NCBI GenBank assembly: GCA_964020975.1
Contig: OZ026630.1
Span: 28,210,337 to 28,274,336, forward strand
DNA length: 64,000 nt
DNA from: Hermodice carunculata
Lineage: Eukaryota; Annelida; Polychaeta; Eunicida; Amphinomidae
Direction: 5' to 3'
Numbering within the stretch: the first letter of the stretch is position 1; every line of letters starts with the position of its first letter. Below the pieces are notes generated by a model that ran no database searches, had not been told where the DNA came from, and saw nothing but the letters and a program-made list of their open reading frames with translations. Below are positions 47,128-61,052 of the stretch, in pieces. The translations under genes were made by a program, and so were the position numbers.

Positions 47128-48649
47128 CTGAACCCCAATGAAAAGTATCCACATAAAAAAATTAACACATTAATTTTGTAAGTTACTAAGTACTGTGTGT
47201 GCATATATGCATGGTTTGGAGCCTACATCAGGGTCATTCAGGACAACTTTTTAACTTTTGCTGGGTTGTTACATAATGCATGTGACTTTTGTGCACCGAA
47301 TATGGCTTCTGACCACCACTCCTATTGGATGGCTAAAATGACCTGATGTTTTCAGTGGCTTTAAAAAGGGATGTTCAGCCAAGAAAAAAGCCAGTGGTCT
47401 CAGGTGTGTTGAGGCGATCATGCCGCGTCTGAGCCAAGGTCAAAGACACCATGCTTTGGGGCTTGCAGAGGGTGGAGTCCCAATCACTCAAATCGCACAA
47501 AGAATGGGGTGTACTCGGCGCACCATCCAACGACTAATTGAACGGCAACAAGAAACTGGATCCGTAGATGATCGGCCTAGGCTTGGCCGAGAAAGAGTGA
47601 CAACACCTGGCCAAGACTGTCACATCCGGCTGATGCACCTGCAAGACCGTTTCCGTACAGCAGCCCAAACAGCCCGTGAGACTCAAGGGGTGAATCACCG
47701 TCCTGTCAGTAGTTCTACTGTGGAGAGGCGACTGAGGAGCAGTGGCCTAACAGCCAGAAGACCTTACAGGGGTAACCTGCTGACCCAACCCAGAAGAGAA
47801 AGACGACTGCAGTGGTGTAGAGCACACTCCAGGTGGACTCGCCAGCAGTGGAATACCGTCCTTTTTACTGACGAGTCCCGTTTTTGTGTCAGCAGAGCAG
47901 ATGGCAGAGAATGTGTGTGGCGCCGGACTGGGGAGAGATATGCAGATGCCTGTGTCCGTCAGGCAGATCGATGGGGTGGACCCTCTGTCATGGTGTGGGC
48001 AGGCATCAGCAACCGCTACCGGACACCCCTAGTGGTCATTCAAGGGATCCTCAATGCTAGGCGGTACATTGATGAGGTGCTGGAGCCGCACATGGTCCCA
48101 TTTATGGAGCAGCATCAAGATCTGGCGATCTTTCAGCAGGACAATGCACGTGCACACTCTGCAAGATTAACAATGAACTTTCTCAATGAGAACAACATCA
48201 ATGTCATGGAATGGCCAGCGTTCTCACCCGATCTGAGCCCTATTGAACATTTGTGGGATCAGTTAGGCCAAGGTATTCAACGGAGGACACCTAGGCCTAC
48301 TACCCGAAACCAGCTGATCCAAGCTCTGCAGGAAGAATGGAATAATGTTCCCCAACACAGAATTCAAACCCTGGTCAGCAGTATGCGCCGCAGATGTATA
48401 GCATGTGTTGATGCTCGAGGTGGCCACATCCCATATTGAACAGAAAAATTTGTGTGACTTTCAATTAGGGCAGTTAATGACATTTTTTGCCTGTAAGTGA
48501 CGTTAATGTCGGTAGAGCGTGACATTATTTTTACGCCAGAAAAGTGAATGCTTTGTTAAGTTCTAAGCACGTCTAGGTATGAAATGTTTCAAGTATAAAC
48601 AATAAAATACTTCAAAATTGGCATGTGGATACTTTTCATTGGGGTTCAG
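47128..48649 (+). mobile_element. Whole Tc1-like transposon
   Basis: The 27-bp ends are perfect inverses (47128-47154 and 48623-48649), starting CTGAACCCCAATG. TATA flanks both sides, consistent with TA target duplication, though the tandem TA makes the exact boundary ambiguous by two bases. The element is about 1.52 kb and encloses one intact transposase gene. A TTTAAAAAGG word 45-60 bases before the ATG could act as a TATA box, and AATAAA at 48601 lies just before the right end. Perfect ends and an intact gene indicate a recent insertion. Confidence 0.95.
47420..48439 (+). CDS. Tc1-family transposase, DD34E
   Basis: This 339-residue protein cuts and joins the transposon ends in the nucleus and inserts into TA sites. 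Residues about 5-45 form the first helix-turn-helix (ITQIAQRMGCTRRTIQRLI). A GRPR-like linker (DRPRLGRER) lies at 51-59, and a second helix-turn-helix at about 65-115. The catalytic triad of the RNase H-like fold is visible: D151 in FTDESRF, D241 in FQQDNARAH and E276 in SPDLSPIEHLWD. There are exactly 34 residues between the second D and the E. Length matches typical full-length Tc1 transposases, with no stop or frameshift. The ATG is the first in frame after the likely promoter word and gives a complete N-terminal DNA-binding domain. The codons are more CpG-rich than the surroundings, consistent with recent arrival. Confidence 0.96.
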   Translation: MPRLSQGQRHHALGLAEGGVPITQIAQRMGCTRRTIQRLIERQQETGSVDDRPRLGRERVTTPGQDCHIRLMHLQDRFRTAAQTARETQGVNHRPVSSSTVERRLRSSGLTARRPYRGNLLTQPRRERRLQWCRAHSRWTRQQWNTVLFTDESRFCVSRADGRECVWRRTGERYADACVRQADRWGGPSVMVWAGISNRYRTPLVVIQGILNARRYIDEVLEPHMVPFMEQHQDLAIFQQDNARAHSARLTMNFLNENNINVMEWPAFSPDLSPIEHLWDQLGQGIQRRTPRPTTRNQLIQALQEEWNNVPQHRIQTLVSSMRRRCIACVDARGGHIPY

Positions 48650-48920
48650 TATATATGGTAGATCTTGCAGCCATTTCAAACTTACAGGGTAACTACTGGA
48701 ATTATCTTGGTGCATCCAGGGTAGTCGGGTTGACATTCCACCAGTAATGATAAAGAGGAAATTTAGAAGGTAACCCTAGACCATACACCATGATGCAATG
48801 AATCATTGCGAACCTTGATTTCCCTTCTCAAATGACCAGTATTAAATTATGATGAGCAAGACATTGACATTGTAAAAATTGTTGCAATGGGCCACTGTTG
48901 AGTGCAAACTAAAAGTGGTG

Positions 48921-49263
48921 TTAACACACTCAGTGCCAGGTTTGTGGTATTAACACTCTCAGTGCCAGGTTTGTGGTATTAACACTCTCAGTGCCAGGTT
49001 TGTGGTATTAACACACTCAGTGCCAGGTTTGTGGTATTAACACACTCAGTGCCAGGGTTGTGGTATTAACAGTCTCAGTGCCAGGTTTGTGGTATTAACA
49101 CACTCAGTGCCAGGGTTGTGGTATTAACACTCTCAGTGCCAGGTTTGTGGTATTAACACTCTCAGTGCCAGGTTTGTGGTATTAACACTCTCAGTACCAG
49201 GTTTGTGGTATTAACACTCTTAGTGCCAGGTTTGTGGTATTAACACTCTTAATGCCAGGTTTG
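48921..49263 (+). repeat. 29-bp minisatellite, 12 units, derived from a transposon end
   Basis: Units of TTAACACTCTCAGTGCCAGG plus TTTGTGGTA start every 29 bases from 48921 to 49240. The unit reproduces the left end of the TTAA palindromic element, subfamily A (TTAACTCTCTCAGTGCCAA at 60802). The final unit runs straight into the remaining core of such an element. Confidence 0.9.
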
Positions 49264-49350
49264 ACAGTCAACAGCTTTCCTTCCTTGGCATGCCATGGAA
49301 TGAACTGCACCCACAGTGTACCAAGGAAAGTTGTTGACCTGGGCCACCCT
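49240..49350 (+). mobile_element. TTAA palindromic element, left end and core only
   Basis: TTAACACTCTTAATGCCAGG is followed by GTCAACAGCTTTCCTTCC, TTGGCATGCC and the opposing arm CCAAGGAAAGTTGTTGACC. The right TTAA end is absent. Confidence 0.7.
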
Positions 49351-49559
49351 TATGCTCCCTTATGGTCTGTACACCTCTGGGCACACTGGTACTTAAAAGA
49401 AAGGTTGCTATACAATGAATACGAATCTGGTTTTATGTCACTTCAGAGCACATCGACTTGGTTATGAAAATTGGATGAGAAAGAGTTTAAGCGTTTGACA
49501 ATATTGGTGATGCACAGCTATGATTTTGGTAAGTCTGGAGATGGTCAGTCATTGACACT

Positions 49560-50210
49560 GAGATCAGCACTTTCAGTGTCACACCACCACACATGCACTT
49601 TCACTCATATTGGGACCTTCATATTTTGGAGAAGTGGAAAATATAAATTTCTGTTATAATCCTCATTGACCTACATGGTAATCAATAGGTATGCACGCAT
49701 TCACTGACAGGTACCCAAATTTTTATTTTTTTTCTAAATCAGGTATCTGGAGTATCACCACCTGGTGTACAAATTTGTCCACCGTTCCCACAAGCTACAT
49801 TTCCACCAAGTTTCAGAGCAATTTTGGGAAAATATCAAAAAAAGCCCAACATAAAAAGTTTTGGACCAAAAATACAAAAAAATCACAATGCCACCTGTGG
49901 AATGAAAAAAGGTCAGGGGGGGGGGGAATCCCCGGAAGTGTCCCTAGGGAATTTTAAATCAATTGCTTTGGCAGCTTCAGAGAAAGCATTTGAAGATTTT
50001 GCAAAAAAATAAAGATAAAAAAATCATTGGAACATGATCATTTGAATAGACTTGAGAGAGACCCACCCAAGGTACATCCCCACCAAGTTTTAAGAAATCC
50101 AGTGCATGGTTTTTGAGAAGTAAAAATGTGAATAGTTGACGGATGGATGCGACTCAGATGCCAATTTTTTTTTTATTTTTACCTCAGCTGACTTGTCAGT
50201 CAGAAAATCA
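49560..50210 (+). mobile_element. Family C element with a reversed terminus
   Basis: Family words include GGAAGTGTCCCTAGGG, GACCCACCCAAGGTACATCC and TCCCCACCAAGTTTTAAG, with a G run at 49917-49926. It ends TTTTTACCTCAGCTGACTTG, which is the family hairpin in the opposite orientation. Two copies may therefore meet here head to head. Confidence 0.55.
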
Positions 50211-51639
50211 GAAAAATAAGTCTATCTAGGGGTGGGGGAGTGTTGCCCAATCTGTTATGAGTAAAGACTTCTATTTTTTTTTTTTTTTTGTCTTTTAAAT
50301 TCAATATCCCCTCCCCCACCCTTTCCCCCTCTCAAAACTAAAGCAAAATGACACCTCCTTAAGGCATTGATAGATGAAAGTACATGTACAGGACTTTGTT
50401 ACACATGATAGGCCAGAAAAAAAAAGTCTGTGTTTGGGGTTTCCCTGCCGACCCTTGCCCAAACCCCCCTACCCTAAAACTTTTTATTGATTTTCAAAAA
50501 AAAAAAAAAAAAAAATCTAGGCACATTTTCTTCATGAAATGCACAATTTATCCATTTTAAGTCACTTTTCTTCTGTTTTCAGAACTAAACTTAAAAAAAA
50601 AAAAAAAAAAAAAAGTCTACCTACCTACCCTATTTATTTTTGGTATGTAACCTCAAACACACTATTTATTTTCTTTGGCCTCATCATAAACTGAACTACA
50701 TGATAACATCAGCATAGTAACTATAAAAAATTACACAGAAAATAAAACATTAAAATATCAACATGTTAATGCAATTCTCTAAAAATTCCTACAAAATACT
50801 GTGCACTGCAATTTTTTCAACTTCTGATTTTTATCAGATGTAATTAACAGTTTTGGAAAATTTTAACCAGTAGGATGTTAAAAGCTTGGGAGAGTTTTGA
50901 CCAGTAGGATGTTGGATATGAACCACAAGAAATGGCTTTATCTACGGAGAGTAGCCTGACTGCCACTATATTACGTTCCTGACCCTAATTTTCAACTCCC
51001 AGTTTTAATCCCGACACTTGGCCCAGAGCCACACCAGTTGCTTCCAGAGATGTCACTGAATTTGACAGCTGACAGTTACTGCCAATCCCATCTCCCATAC
51101 ACACTCTATTTTAACTAAAAATAATCTTTTGATTGTTCCGTAAAATATATGAAATAGGGTCAGAGAGCATTAGAAGTAACTGCTCTGAGTTTGTAAATGA
51201 TATGAATCACATCTCGGTATTTCCCATAGAACATGAAAAAGTGCAGGGTACCTGCTGAGATGGGCAAAGATACTGTCTCTCAAACTAATTATATCCACTC
51301 AAAATCTCTCAAAAAAAAGGCCTGAAGCTTGGACAATAAGCAGAGTAATGAACACTCCTATTTTTATCTGGGGAAAACACTGCAGTTGTATTTGAAAATT
51401 TAGACCATACACCAATGAGAGGTTTGTAAACCTTCCACTGAGGTGCAACTTACTGTTATCTGTTGCTTTGTTTTCTTCATGTTGCAAACCAAAACAGACT
51501 TGGGTCAATATAATCAGTCTGCAATGCCACCCCCTCCCCTCAAACCTCCTCACTTGTCACATACTGCAAAACATGGCAGCCAGGAACACAAGAACATGCA
51601 CCTGAAATTGATTTCCAGCAACCCACATCATTCCTGCAG
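50211..51639. other. No gene; long A and T runs
   Basis: T run at 50275-50289 and A runs at 50496-50515 and 50592-50613. The words GTCTACCTACCTACCC near 50615 are simple repeat. A minus-strand frame after a good acceptor at 51252-51253 (reads LHFFMFYGKYRDVIHIIY) has no clear donor and is not called. Confidence 0.4.
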
Positions 51640-51707
51640 AATTTATTACAGTTGAACACAAGAGTCTTCTCTGAGTACCCGGGTATCTTGCCTGCTTCTG
51701 TTGGCAG
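51640..51707 (+). CDS. Possible internal exon, plus strand, unknown protein
   Basis: The acceptor CATCATTCCTGCAG and a perfect donor GGCAGGTAAGT enclose 68 bp. Only one of three frames is open, encoding LLQLNTRVFSEYPGILPASVG. No partner exon was found on this strand, and the other exon candidates nearby are on the minus strand, so it may be chance. Confidence 0.25.
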
Positions 51708-54243
51708 GTAAGTTATGTGGCCAATCACCATTGAGTCATAGCAGGGAGATGTCCACAGGCAGCACTTGTTCTACTCCAGCCAAGCCTTTTACCACCCAAT
51801 ATTGCTTAACAAGTCAAATGTCATGTGCTTTCTATTTTTCATAAATACTAGAACAACTTTGCATGAGGTCTGTAGCTGGGAACACCCCCCCCCCCAAAAA
51901 AAAGACAAGCAAAAAAAACCCTTTCCTTGACATTAGATAGGTGCAGGGCTAACCCATAAGCAATACCAGCAGAAGCTGCTAACTCAGTCTAACATGGAAG
52001 GGATAAAAACAGAAGCTCTGCCAGGCCGGCTTTGTCCGTCCATTGAGCACAAGAAGGACTTCTGCAGCAATTGTACATATCTTGTAAAGGAAGTAACACT
52101 ACCCCCCCCCCAAACAAAAAAAAAACACAACTGACCTTAGGAAATCACATGCTCAAAAGAGAAGGAAAAGGAAATTTCCTACCAGTGAGGTGCTTTTGGG
52201 AAATACATCAACAACATGATTGCAAAATGAAAATCTGGACCTGATCCTGACAATGTTCACTACGCAGGGATGTATCACAAGAAAAACATGCTCACATTAC
52301 AGTAGCAAGTTCTTAGTATCAAATCTTTCTTCAAAAGTCTTTTTCAGGATACTTTATAGTACGGATTGACCACATAAATATGCAGACAAAAAAAAAAATA
52401 CAGACACGTACAACAGCACACATTCAATGTCTATGACATATACAAGTCGCATAATTCCTGGAATACAAGGCCAGAAAGTAGAGCAAATAGCTACCTTTGG
52501 TCTTTATTTGTGCGTTGCCACATATCACATGGTACCTAATTAAATTTGAACAGAGTTTCAGGAAGTGACAGTAACAAAATATTTTGGCAGCGGCTTTAAG
52601 TTTCATTAGTAATGACTGGTGGTATTCTTCTGATTAACTTTCGAAGAAATCCATTTTGTAAACTTGTGTAAACTCTATCTGGGTATATATTAAGACAGCA
52701 TTTACACAGAAAGGTTTCTATACTGGTTAAATAATGTCGTTTTGGTGAAATGGAATGGGCCAAGTATGGACACCTGCCAAGAACCAGCACAGACCCTGAT
52801 GTTATCATACATCGTATATAAAGTCAGTGGTTTCAGCACAGGGGCATAGGGTACAATGCATAGGTAAATACCCCCTCACTGAACATCAAACCCAATCCCC
52901 TAAATGTCTTGACATCTGTACCCCTAGTCATAGCTGTATAATTACACTACTTGCTGGCTTTTGCACCACAAGAGTTGGCTAAGTGGTTGTGTACATGGAC
53001 ACATACCAAAGGTCACCATGCGCATGTCAACCGTAACATCGTCCCTCATCATCTGGTTGACAGGGAAGAGCCTTTGAATTAACATCATGACAGAATTTCT
53101 GGGCTTCTCATGTGATGTGCAAGGGGGTCCTTAAGCAAATATGTATGTGCATATTTCAGTTTGAATTGACTGTTGTACGGAAACAGGGTATATTTTAATC
53201 TGAAACACAACTTTCTAATCAATTAAAATGCAGGACATGGTAATCAAAATTAACTTGTGCATCACATTTATTTATGATGCCTTGAATTTAATAGAGGAAC
53301 AAATATCTCTTGGTTTAGACAAGACATTTTAGCATCTAATGCAAAATTAAATATGACATCAAACTAAGGAAAAAATTTTCTTTGACATGTTTCACTGATG
53401 ATGCTATTCCAAGTCCTAATAATGCTCTGGCAAAAATGATTCTTAACAAGGTTTTCACTAATGAAAATATGCATATGTGTGAATGTTTTTCTGCTAAAGC
53501 CAAAGGTTCAACCATGTTATCAAACAGTGGAGAAAGGCCATACATATTGGCACTCAGGTTTTTCCTGGGCTCGCCAATACGGACGGTAAAGTGTTGGACT
53601 TGTTCCATGCATACACCAACTTTTCAGGTCCAGATCCTGCCGAAGGAGGCAACAATTCTGCATAATGTGGCAGATACTCATTTGAGAGCGGAACAGTACC
53701 CCATTGTACATTGAGATGTCAGCCTGAGGCTCTATCTGCCTTATAGAGTCATTTCATTGTAAATTACCACTGTATCACTGCACTAACCTTGCACATCACA
53801 CTTTTTTTTCTCCGACTATCTCTCCCTCAATGAACTTCGCAGTGCCCTTTAATATCAACCGAATATCAATCTTGGTTCTGTAACTTGGAAGAGTTCAATT
53901 TGATCTTGCAAATTGATCATGCATTTTCTTCCATTTCCTAACATTACCGTGCTGCTTTGTAAGATTCAAGCACAGTCTTGCCGGATCCAGTACCTGTTAA
54001 AGTCTACAGCACTGGACAAAACATCAACCCACTTACATCAAAAGTAGGGGGTGTGTTGCAATTAGGGCATGTAAAGACAGCAGTCTGCACAGAGAAATGT
54101 CAGGACAAAACCTACTTCCATATCTTGGTCGGCTGATTTCCTGTTACACATTTCTCATCTACTGAGAAGGAAAAAAAAAACTTGGACAGAGATGTAAACA
54201 GACCTTGCACATCAATACTCCTGACTGATGACTCATATTTTAC
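51708..54243. other. No gene recognised
   Basis: C runs at 51888-51896 and 52103-52111 and an A run near 52390. Open frames at 53336-53714 on both strands overlap antisense (110 and 90 codons) and show no domain. Confidence 0.4.
51917..52008 (+). mobile_element. Fragment of a TTAA palindromic element
   Basis: AACCCTTTCCTTGACATTAG and, at the other side, AAGCTGCTAACTCAGTC followed by GGAAGGGATAA resemble a shortened subfamily B copy. Confidence 0.4.
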
Positions 54244-54349
54244 CTTATTTTTCCCTTTCTCTCTGTCTTCCTATTCTTTTTAATTTCTTTTATTTTGCTT
54301 TTGGTACCATGGTACTGGACAATGTGTTCTCTGCTAGGCTCCTTGATAG
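54244..54349 (-). CDS. Possible internal exon, lysine-rich
   Basis: On the minus strand, acceptor TGTCTCGCTGCAG and donor ATAAGGTAAAAT bound 106 bp. The only open frame is two bases, 34 codons and two bases, encoding IKEPSREHIVQYHGTKSK and then a Lys/Arg-rich tail. Its entry phase fits an exon ending with one base, as 61350-61405 does. Its exit phase does not fit 39556-39603 directly, so another exon would be needed. Confidence 0.25.
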
Positions 54350-54509
54350 CTGCAGCGAGACAGGCAGACACACGCCAAACTGGCAAAGTTTGGTTACTTA
54401 AATAGATTGTCTTTCCTACCTCCCCCGCTGGTTGGTACAGAAATTTCTTGGAGTGCCTGTTTTGATGAGAGATTTGACATATCAATATGTGAAATACACA
54501 AGCCACATC

Positions 54510-54723
54510 TTAACCCTTTGTCACACTTGCTGATAGTTACTTGGCTCAATGTCTTGCCACAAATACATCATGAACGGAAAACATTTTGAGTGAGTGAGGA
54601 GTCCCATCAGAGGAGCAGGTAACTTTCCTTGGCACAAGTAGAACCCTTAACAGCCAGCATGCACCACTGAAAGTTATTGACTCAGTTGTTGACTGAGTCT
54701 TCTCCTAGCCAGGAGAGGGTTAA
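54510..54723 (+). mobile_element. TTAA palindromic element, diverged
   Basis: TTAA at both ends: left TTAACCCTTTGTCACACTTG, right CTCCTAGCCAGGAGAGGGTTAA. GTAACTTTCCTTGGCAC and GTTATTGACTCAG are core remnants. Length 214 bp. Confidence 0.65.
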
Positions 54724-57005
54724 CACGTTACCTTACGTGACCACGAAAGTAAATTATTATTTGAGACACCGCAGCAAAGCCTCAATTTTCTTTAAAGCCA
54801 AGATCAAAAGATCTCCCAAGTTAAAACTTTTGTTAGATATTATGTCATACATGACCTGGATAAGTTCACCACACAATAAGGTTTATTTTGTGAATGAACA
54901 AAAGTACCAAAGTACTACGTCTCTGTTATCACTAAGCTACCTTACTAGTACTAGAACTAATCATCGAACTGATTTACACTGCCAAAGCTAAATGTTAATA
55001 ACTTAATCAGCTTATGTTGCTATGGACACTATTTTCTTCTTATCCACCAACAAGATGATGCTCTGCACGTCATGACCCTACATATTCCACTAGAATCTTA
55101 GAATTCTTACAAAAGTCTTGTTTTATTTTCAAGAATTAATAATGAATACATCATCTTTATGTTTCAAGTCGCAAACAAAATGAACCAAAATACTATGGGC
55201 ACTGATTCCCAGAGTCCTCTAGTGTTGAAATACTGAACCATAAATTTACAGGCCAGGTCATGTACATCTCCATGATGATCACAAGTGAATCAACAATTTT
55301 GCCTATTTTAGCAATTCTATTACATCATGTCGGTACTCTTCTTCGCTAATTTGACCTGTAGTGCACACTGATCCTTTTAATTGGGACATACATCATAAAT
55401 TGCAGTATTAATATGACAGAGATGATTTTGCATACAAACATGCATGTAATTACAATTTCCATACAGCTTTGGCCACTGTGGTTGTAATACAGCAGTGTGA
55501 CGGCTGAAAACTAAAATGCATGCAATTCTTGTTTAACCAAATTTTATACACTACTGAATATACAGTTGACAAAAATATATATATTATTTATCCATGAAAA
55601 GTGTCAAAAATAATGTTAAAACTAACATGTATCAGCTAATTTTCCTTGCATCAAGAGACTCCAGAGAATATCAATATTCATAAATTGTTATGCAGCCTCT
55701 ACCAATACTTTACAATGCAAATTCATAAGTGAAAGTTGATATATAAAGAGATACACATGCAATGCCTTACAGCAGTCATGACAGTGTCCACCTATCCAAT
55801 GTGTCATTACATGATAACTTATGCATCCACTCTGGGGCAACCAATCAAACGCATATCAAGCTATGTCATATGTCCAGTGCTTACAACTTTGCTTTTTATC
55901 CTGGAAATATAATATTTTAAGCCTGAGGCAGCACTCAGGGAACTTCTGGTTCAGACAGGCACCGTGTATGGCCAGTCACACTAAACTTATCTGACTTGTG
56001 GTTGAATAAGACCAACAAATGTCAAGTGACCACAATAATTTTTTACTACATGACCCCTCTGCTTTGTTATTTTAAGGCATACAACCAAAGATATTATCAG
56101 TGACGGGCGACACATTACATATGTAAGTTACTGGGAAAGACACATTGGATTAAGTGCGCCCTGGTAATTTCTTTCATATTCAGCAGTTTTCCTGATATTC
56201 CTTGTCAAGCTGATTGCATGGTTTTTATCTCCACTACACGTACATGGGCTGTGACCCATGGTTTCTTCAGTAATGAGTGCAGGGCACCAGGGTACGTGAA
56301 ATCTCAGGAATACTCCTAATGCTGGTGAAACACACTTAAAACTTGCCGCTACAAAATATAATAAACAGACAAACAAACACAAATAAATAAATTGAAAAAA
56401 TTCAAGTCTAATCAAATTTTAAACAGATGTTTTTTCTCACTAATATGAAACAACACATTTTTCTCCATTTGGTAAGCAATATAACTTCATTTTCTAAGAC
56501 TTCACACTTTCTTGTTTCAAAAATCATTCTGTTTTACGTCAGAGATTCTGACTTTCTTGTTTAGGACACAATAGGAAAAGAAAAAAAAGGAAAAAGTTTC
56601 CACGTTAAAGACACAAAACAAAGTCTTGGAAATAAAACAGGAGCATTTTCTTCAAACATAAAAGTATAACAATTCTGAGACAATTTCACTTTCTAATAGC
56701 AGGGTAACAATCCAAAGACATAACTAACATAGAGAAAATTTGTAACCCTCTTTCGCAACTTCAGATCCTCTTTCAGTTTCCTAAGTCAAGATAATGATCT
56801 TTTATGGGGACTCCTTGGTGCAGTTTACATGCGAAAATGCCAGTCTGATATAAGTGGTCTTTATATTTACATAATGTCAGGGAAAAAGATGAAGCTAATG
56901 ACATTTAAGCCCTGAAACTGTTTGCCTATGATGAAATATCTATCATTGAATACTTATTATCAACTATGGTTTGTATGTGAACCATTGTGCTTCGGAGATT
57001 ATAAT
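54724..57005. other. No gene recognised
   Basis: AT-rich, unique-looking sequence. No repeat family in this window matches it, and open frames are short. Confidence 0.45.
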
Positions 57006-57253
57006 TTAACTCTTTAAGTGCCAAATTTTGGACTGAGTCAACAGCTTTTCTTGGTGCGCATTGGGTGCAATGTGCCCAATGCACATTGAGAAAAGCTTTT
57101 GACCTGGGATATTTTCTCTGGAATTAGAGGCATGCTTGTACTTGAATGAAAGGTATTTTTACAAGGAATACAAATCTGAGATCCTAATGATAATTCAGAC
57201 TAGTTTGACTTTAGAAGATTGACTTTAGCCGTGATTGGCACTGACAGAGTTAA
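57006..57253 (-). mobile_element. TTAA palindromic element, subfamily A, whole
   Basis: TTAA at both ends: left TTAACTCTTTAAGTGCC, right TGGCACTGACAGAGTTAA. It is reversed relative to 60802. The core palindrome spans 57037-57103. Length 248 bp; no coding capacity. Confidence 0.85.
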
Positions 57254-57677
57254 GTGTCAACATTAGGTCTTGAACCCCAGACCTCCAGTACAGCACTAAG
57301 CACAAGAATGTAGCCTTTAAGGCTTGGGGGATTGGACAATGTATTCATAAGTCTAGGCATAAAACACCAAAATGAGGCATGAACTGTACGTGTATCATAA
57401 TATTCAGCATAAAAACATTTTGATAATAACAACTGCAGGAAAAAATTTAAATTTTTTTTAAAATATTGAACATTAAACCTACCAATGAGCTGCACAAAAC
57501 CATGTAGAGGACTCGAACAGGGATTGCAATTATTGTTGAGAATAAATGGTCTCTCCTAGCTTATGCTTTAGCATAAAATTACAACTAGAATAAATACCAA
57601 CACGATCATGAATCATGTTACACAAATGATCTCATTTCATGGTTCACAGGGGGCAAAAATTGACGACAACAACGCAT
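57254..57677. other. No gene recognised
   Basis: No supported feature. Confidence 0.45.
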
Positions 57678-57781
57678 CATGTAAATACCCCTTAGCAGCC
57701 CTCTATGTACTGACGCACCTTAGTCCTGTCATGTAAATACCCCTTAGCAGCCCTCTATGTACTGACGCACCTTAGTCCTGT
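57678..57781 (+). repeat. Perfect 52-bp tandem duplication
   Basis: CATGTAAATACCCCTTAGCA starts both copies (57678 and 57730). The copies are identical over 52 bases, so the duplication is recent or an assembly artefact. Confidence 0.9.
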
Positions 57782-58084
57782 ACCTGTATATCAGTACATT
57801 CAACATTATAAGACCACAGATGCGGCAGCCCAGACCACACTGACTGACTGCAAAATTCAAAAATATCTTGTGTTCCTAACAATTTCATCACTGACAACAG
57901 CAACAGCATGAACAGTGCAGAAACCTGGAGGAACAGAGGACTCCCAGACACACATGCAATGCAAGCAAGCTGCACGTAGTGCACTAACTGGATGCCTGTC
58001 TAGGTGTGTGTTAGCCCCTTGGCCTCCCCAGTCAGCACATGGCAAGTTACTGCATGCACTTAACTTGCATGAAAGCAGTAATTG

Positions 58085-60300
<2,216 letters not shown>

Positions 60301-60801
60301 TAGCCCTGTGTCTCTTACCACACTAGTCATACTGACATATTTCCCTGCCATTTTTTTTTCTTTTCTTCTGGGTTTCAATATTTCATACACTACACTGTGC
60401 ATACACTTAGCTGCTTTTAAAATAGTTATGCACAACATCTTTACCTCTGACTCAGCATTTCTACAAAGTTGTGATAGTACACACACACTGTAGAAAGTAC
60501 TGCATGATCCCATGCCATTAAAATTACATCTCCTATCCCTACATACAAACCAATCTTACCATGAATATGTGCATACACTCCTGCCTGCCACTGCTAGTAT
60601 TGGTTCTGTGGAAATGACAGCTATACTACAGAATATACTTTGGGTACAAAGTGAGTAGTATCAAGTGTGGAAGCTGGCATGAAGACAGCAGTAAACTGTG
60701 TGCTGCCTGGCTTACTGGTGCCTGGTAGCTGTGCCAGCCTGCACCTTTACATGTATGCATAGTCAGGTCTCCACACATGCTGTATGTATATTGATTACCA
60801 G
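60301..60801. other. No gene recognised
   Basis: No supported feature. Confidence 0.45.
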
Positions 60802-61052
60802 TTAACTCTCTCAGTGCCAACTGCAACTAAAGTTGAACTATTTTAAAATGAACTGCTCTGAACTATAATAAGGATGCCAAAAATACGTTCCTTGTAAAAA
60901 GACCTTTCATTCAAGTACCTGCATACCTGTAGTTACATAGAATATAATAGCCCAGGTCAACAGCTTTCATCGGCATGCTTTGGGTGCATTGTGCCCAACG
61001 CATGCCAAGGAAAGCTGTTGACTTGGCCAAAATGTGGCAGTGAAAGAGTTAA
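60802..61052 (+). mobile_element. TTAA palindromic element, subfamily A, whole
   Basis: TTAA at both ends: left TTAACTCTCTCAGTGCCAA, right TGGCAGTGAAAGAGTTAA. The core palindrome at 60956-61022 has arms GTCAACAGCTTTC...GGCATGC and GCATGCC...GAAAGCTGTTGAC. Length 251 bp. Confidence 0.85.

Noticed and set aside
51160-51251. Minus-strand exon-like frame after a good acceptor
   Set aside because: No usable donor was found before the stop.
53336-53714. 110-codon plus and 90-codon minus overlapping frames
   Set aside because: They are antisense to each other, without domain, start context or splice sites that would favour either.
57267-57300. GGTCTTGAACCCCAGACC resembling a tRNA B box
   Set aside because: No A box or acceptor-stem pairing surrounds it, and it is partly self-complementary.
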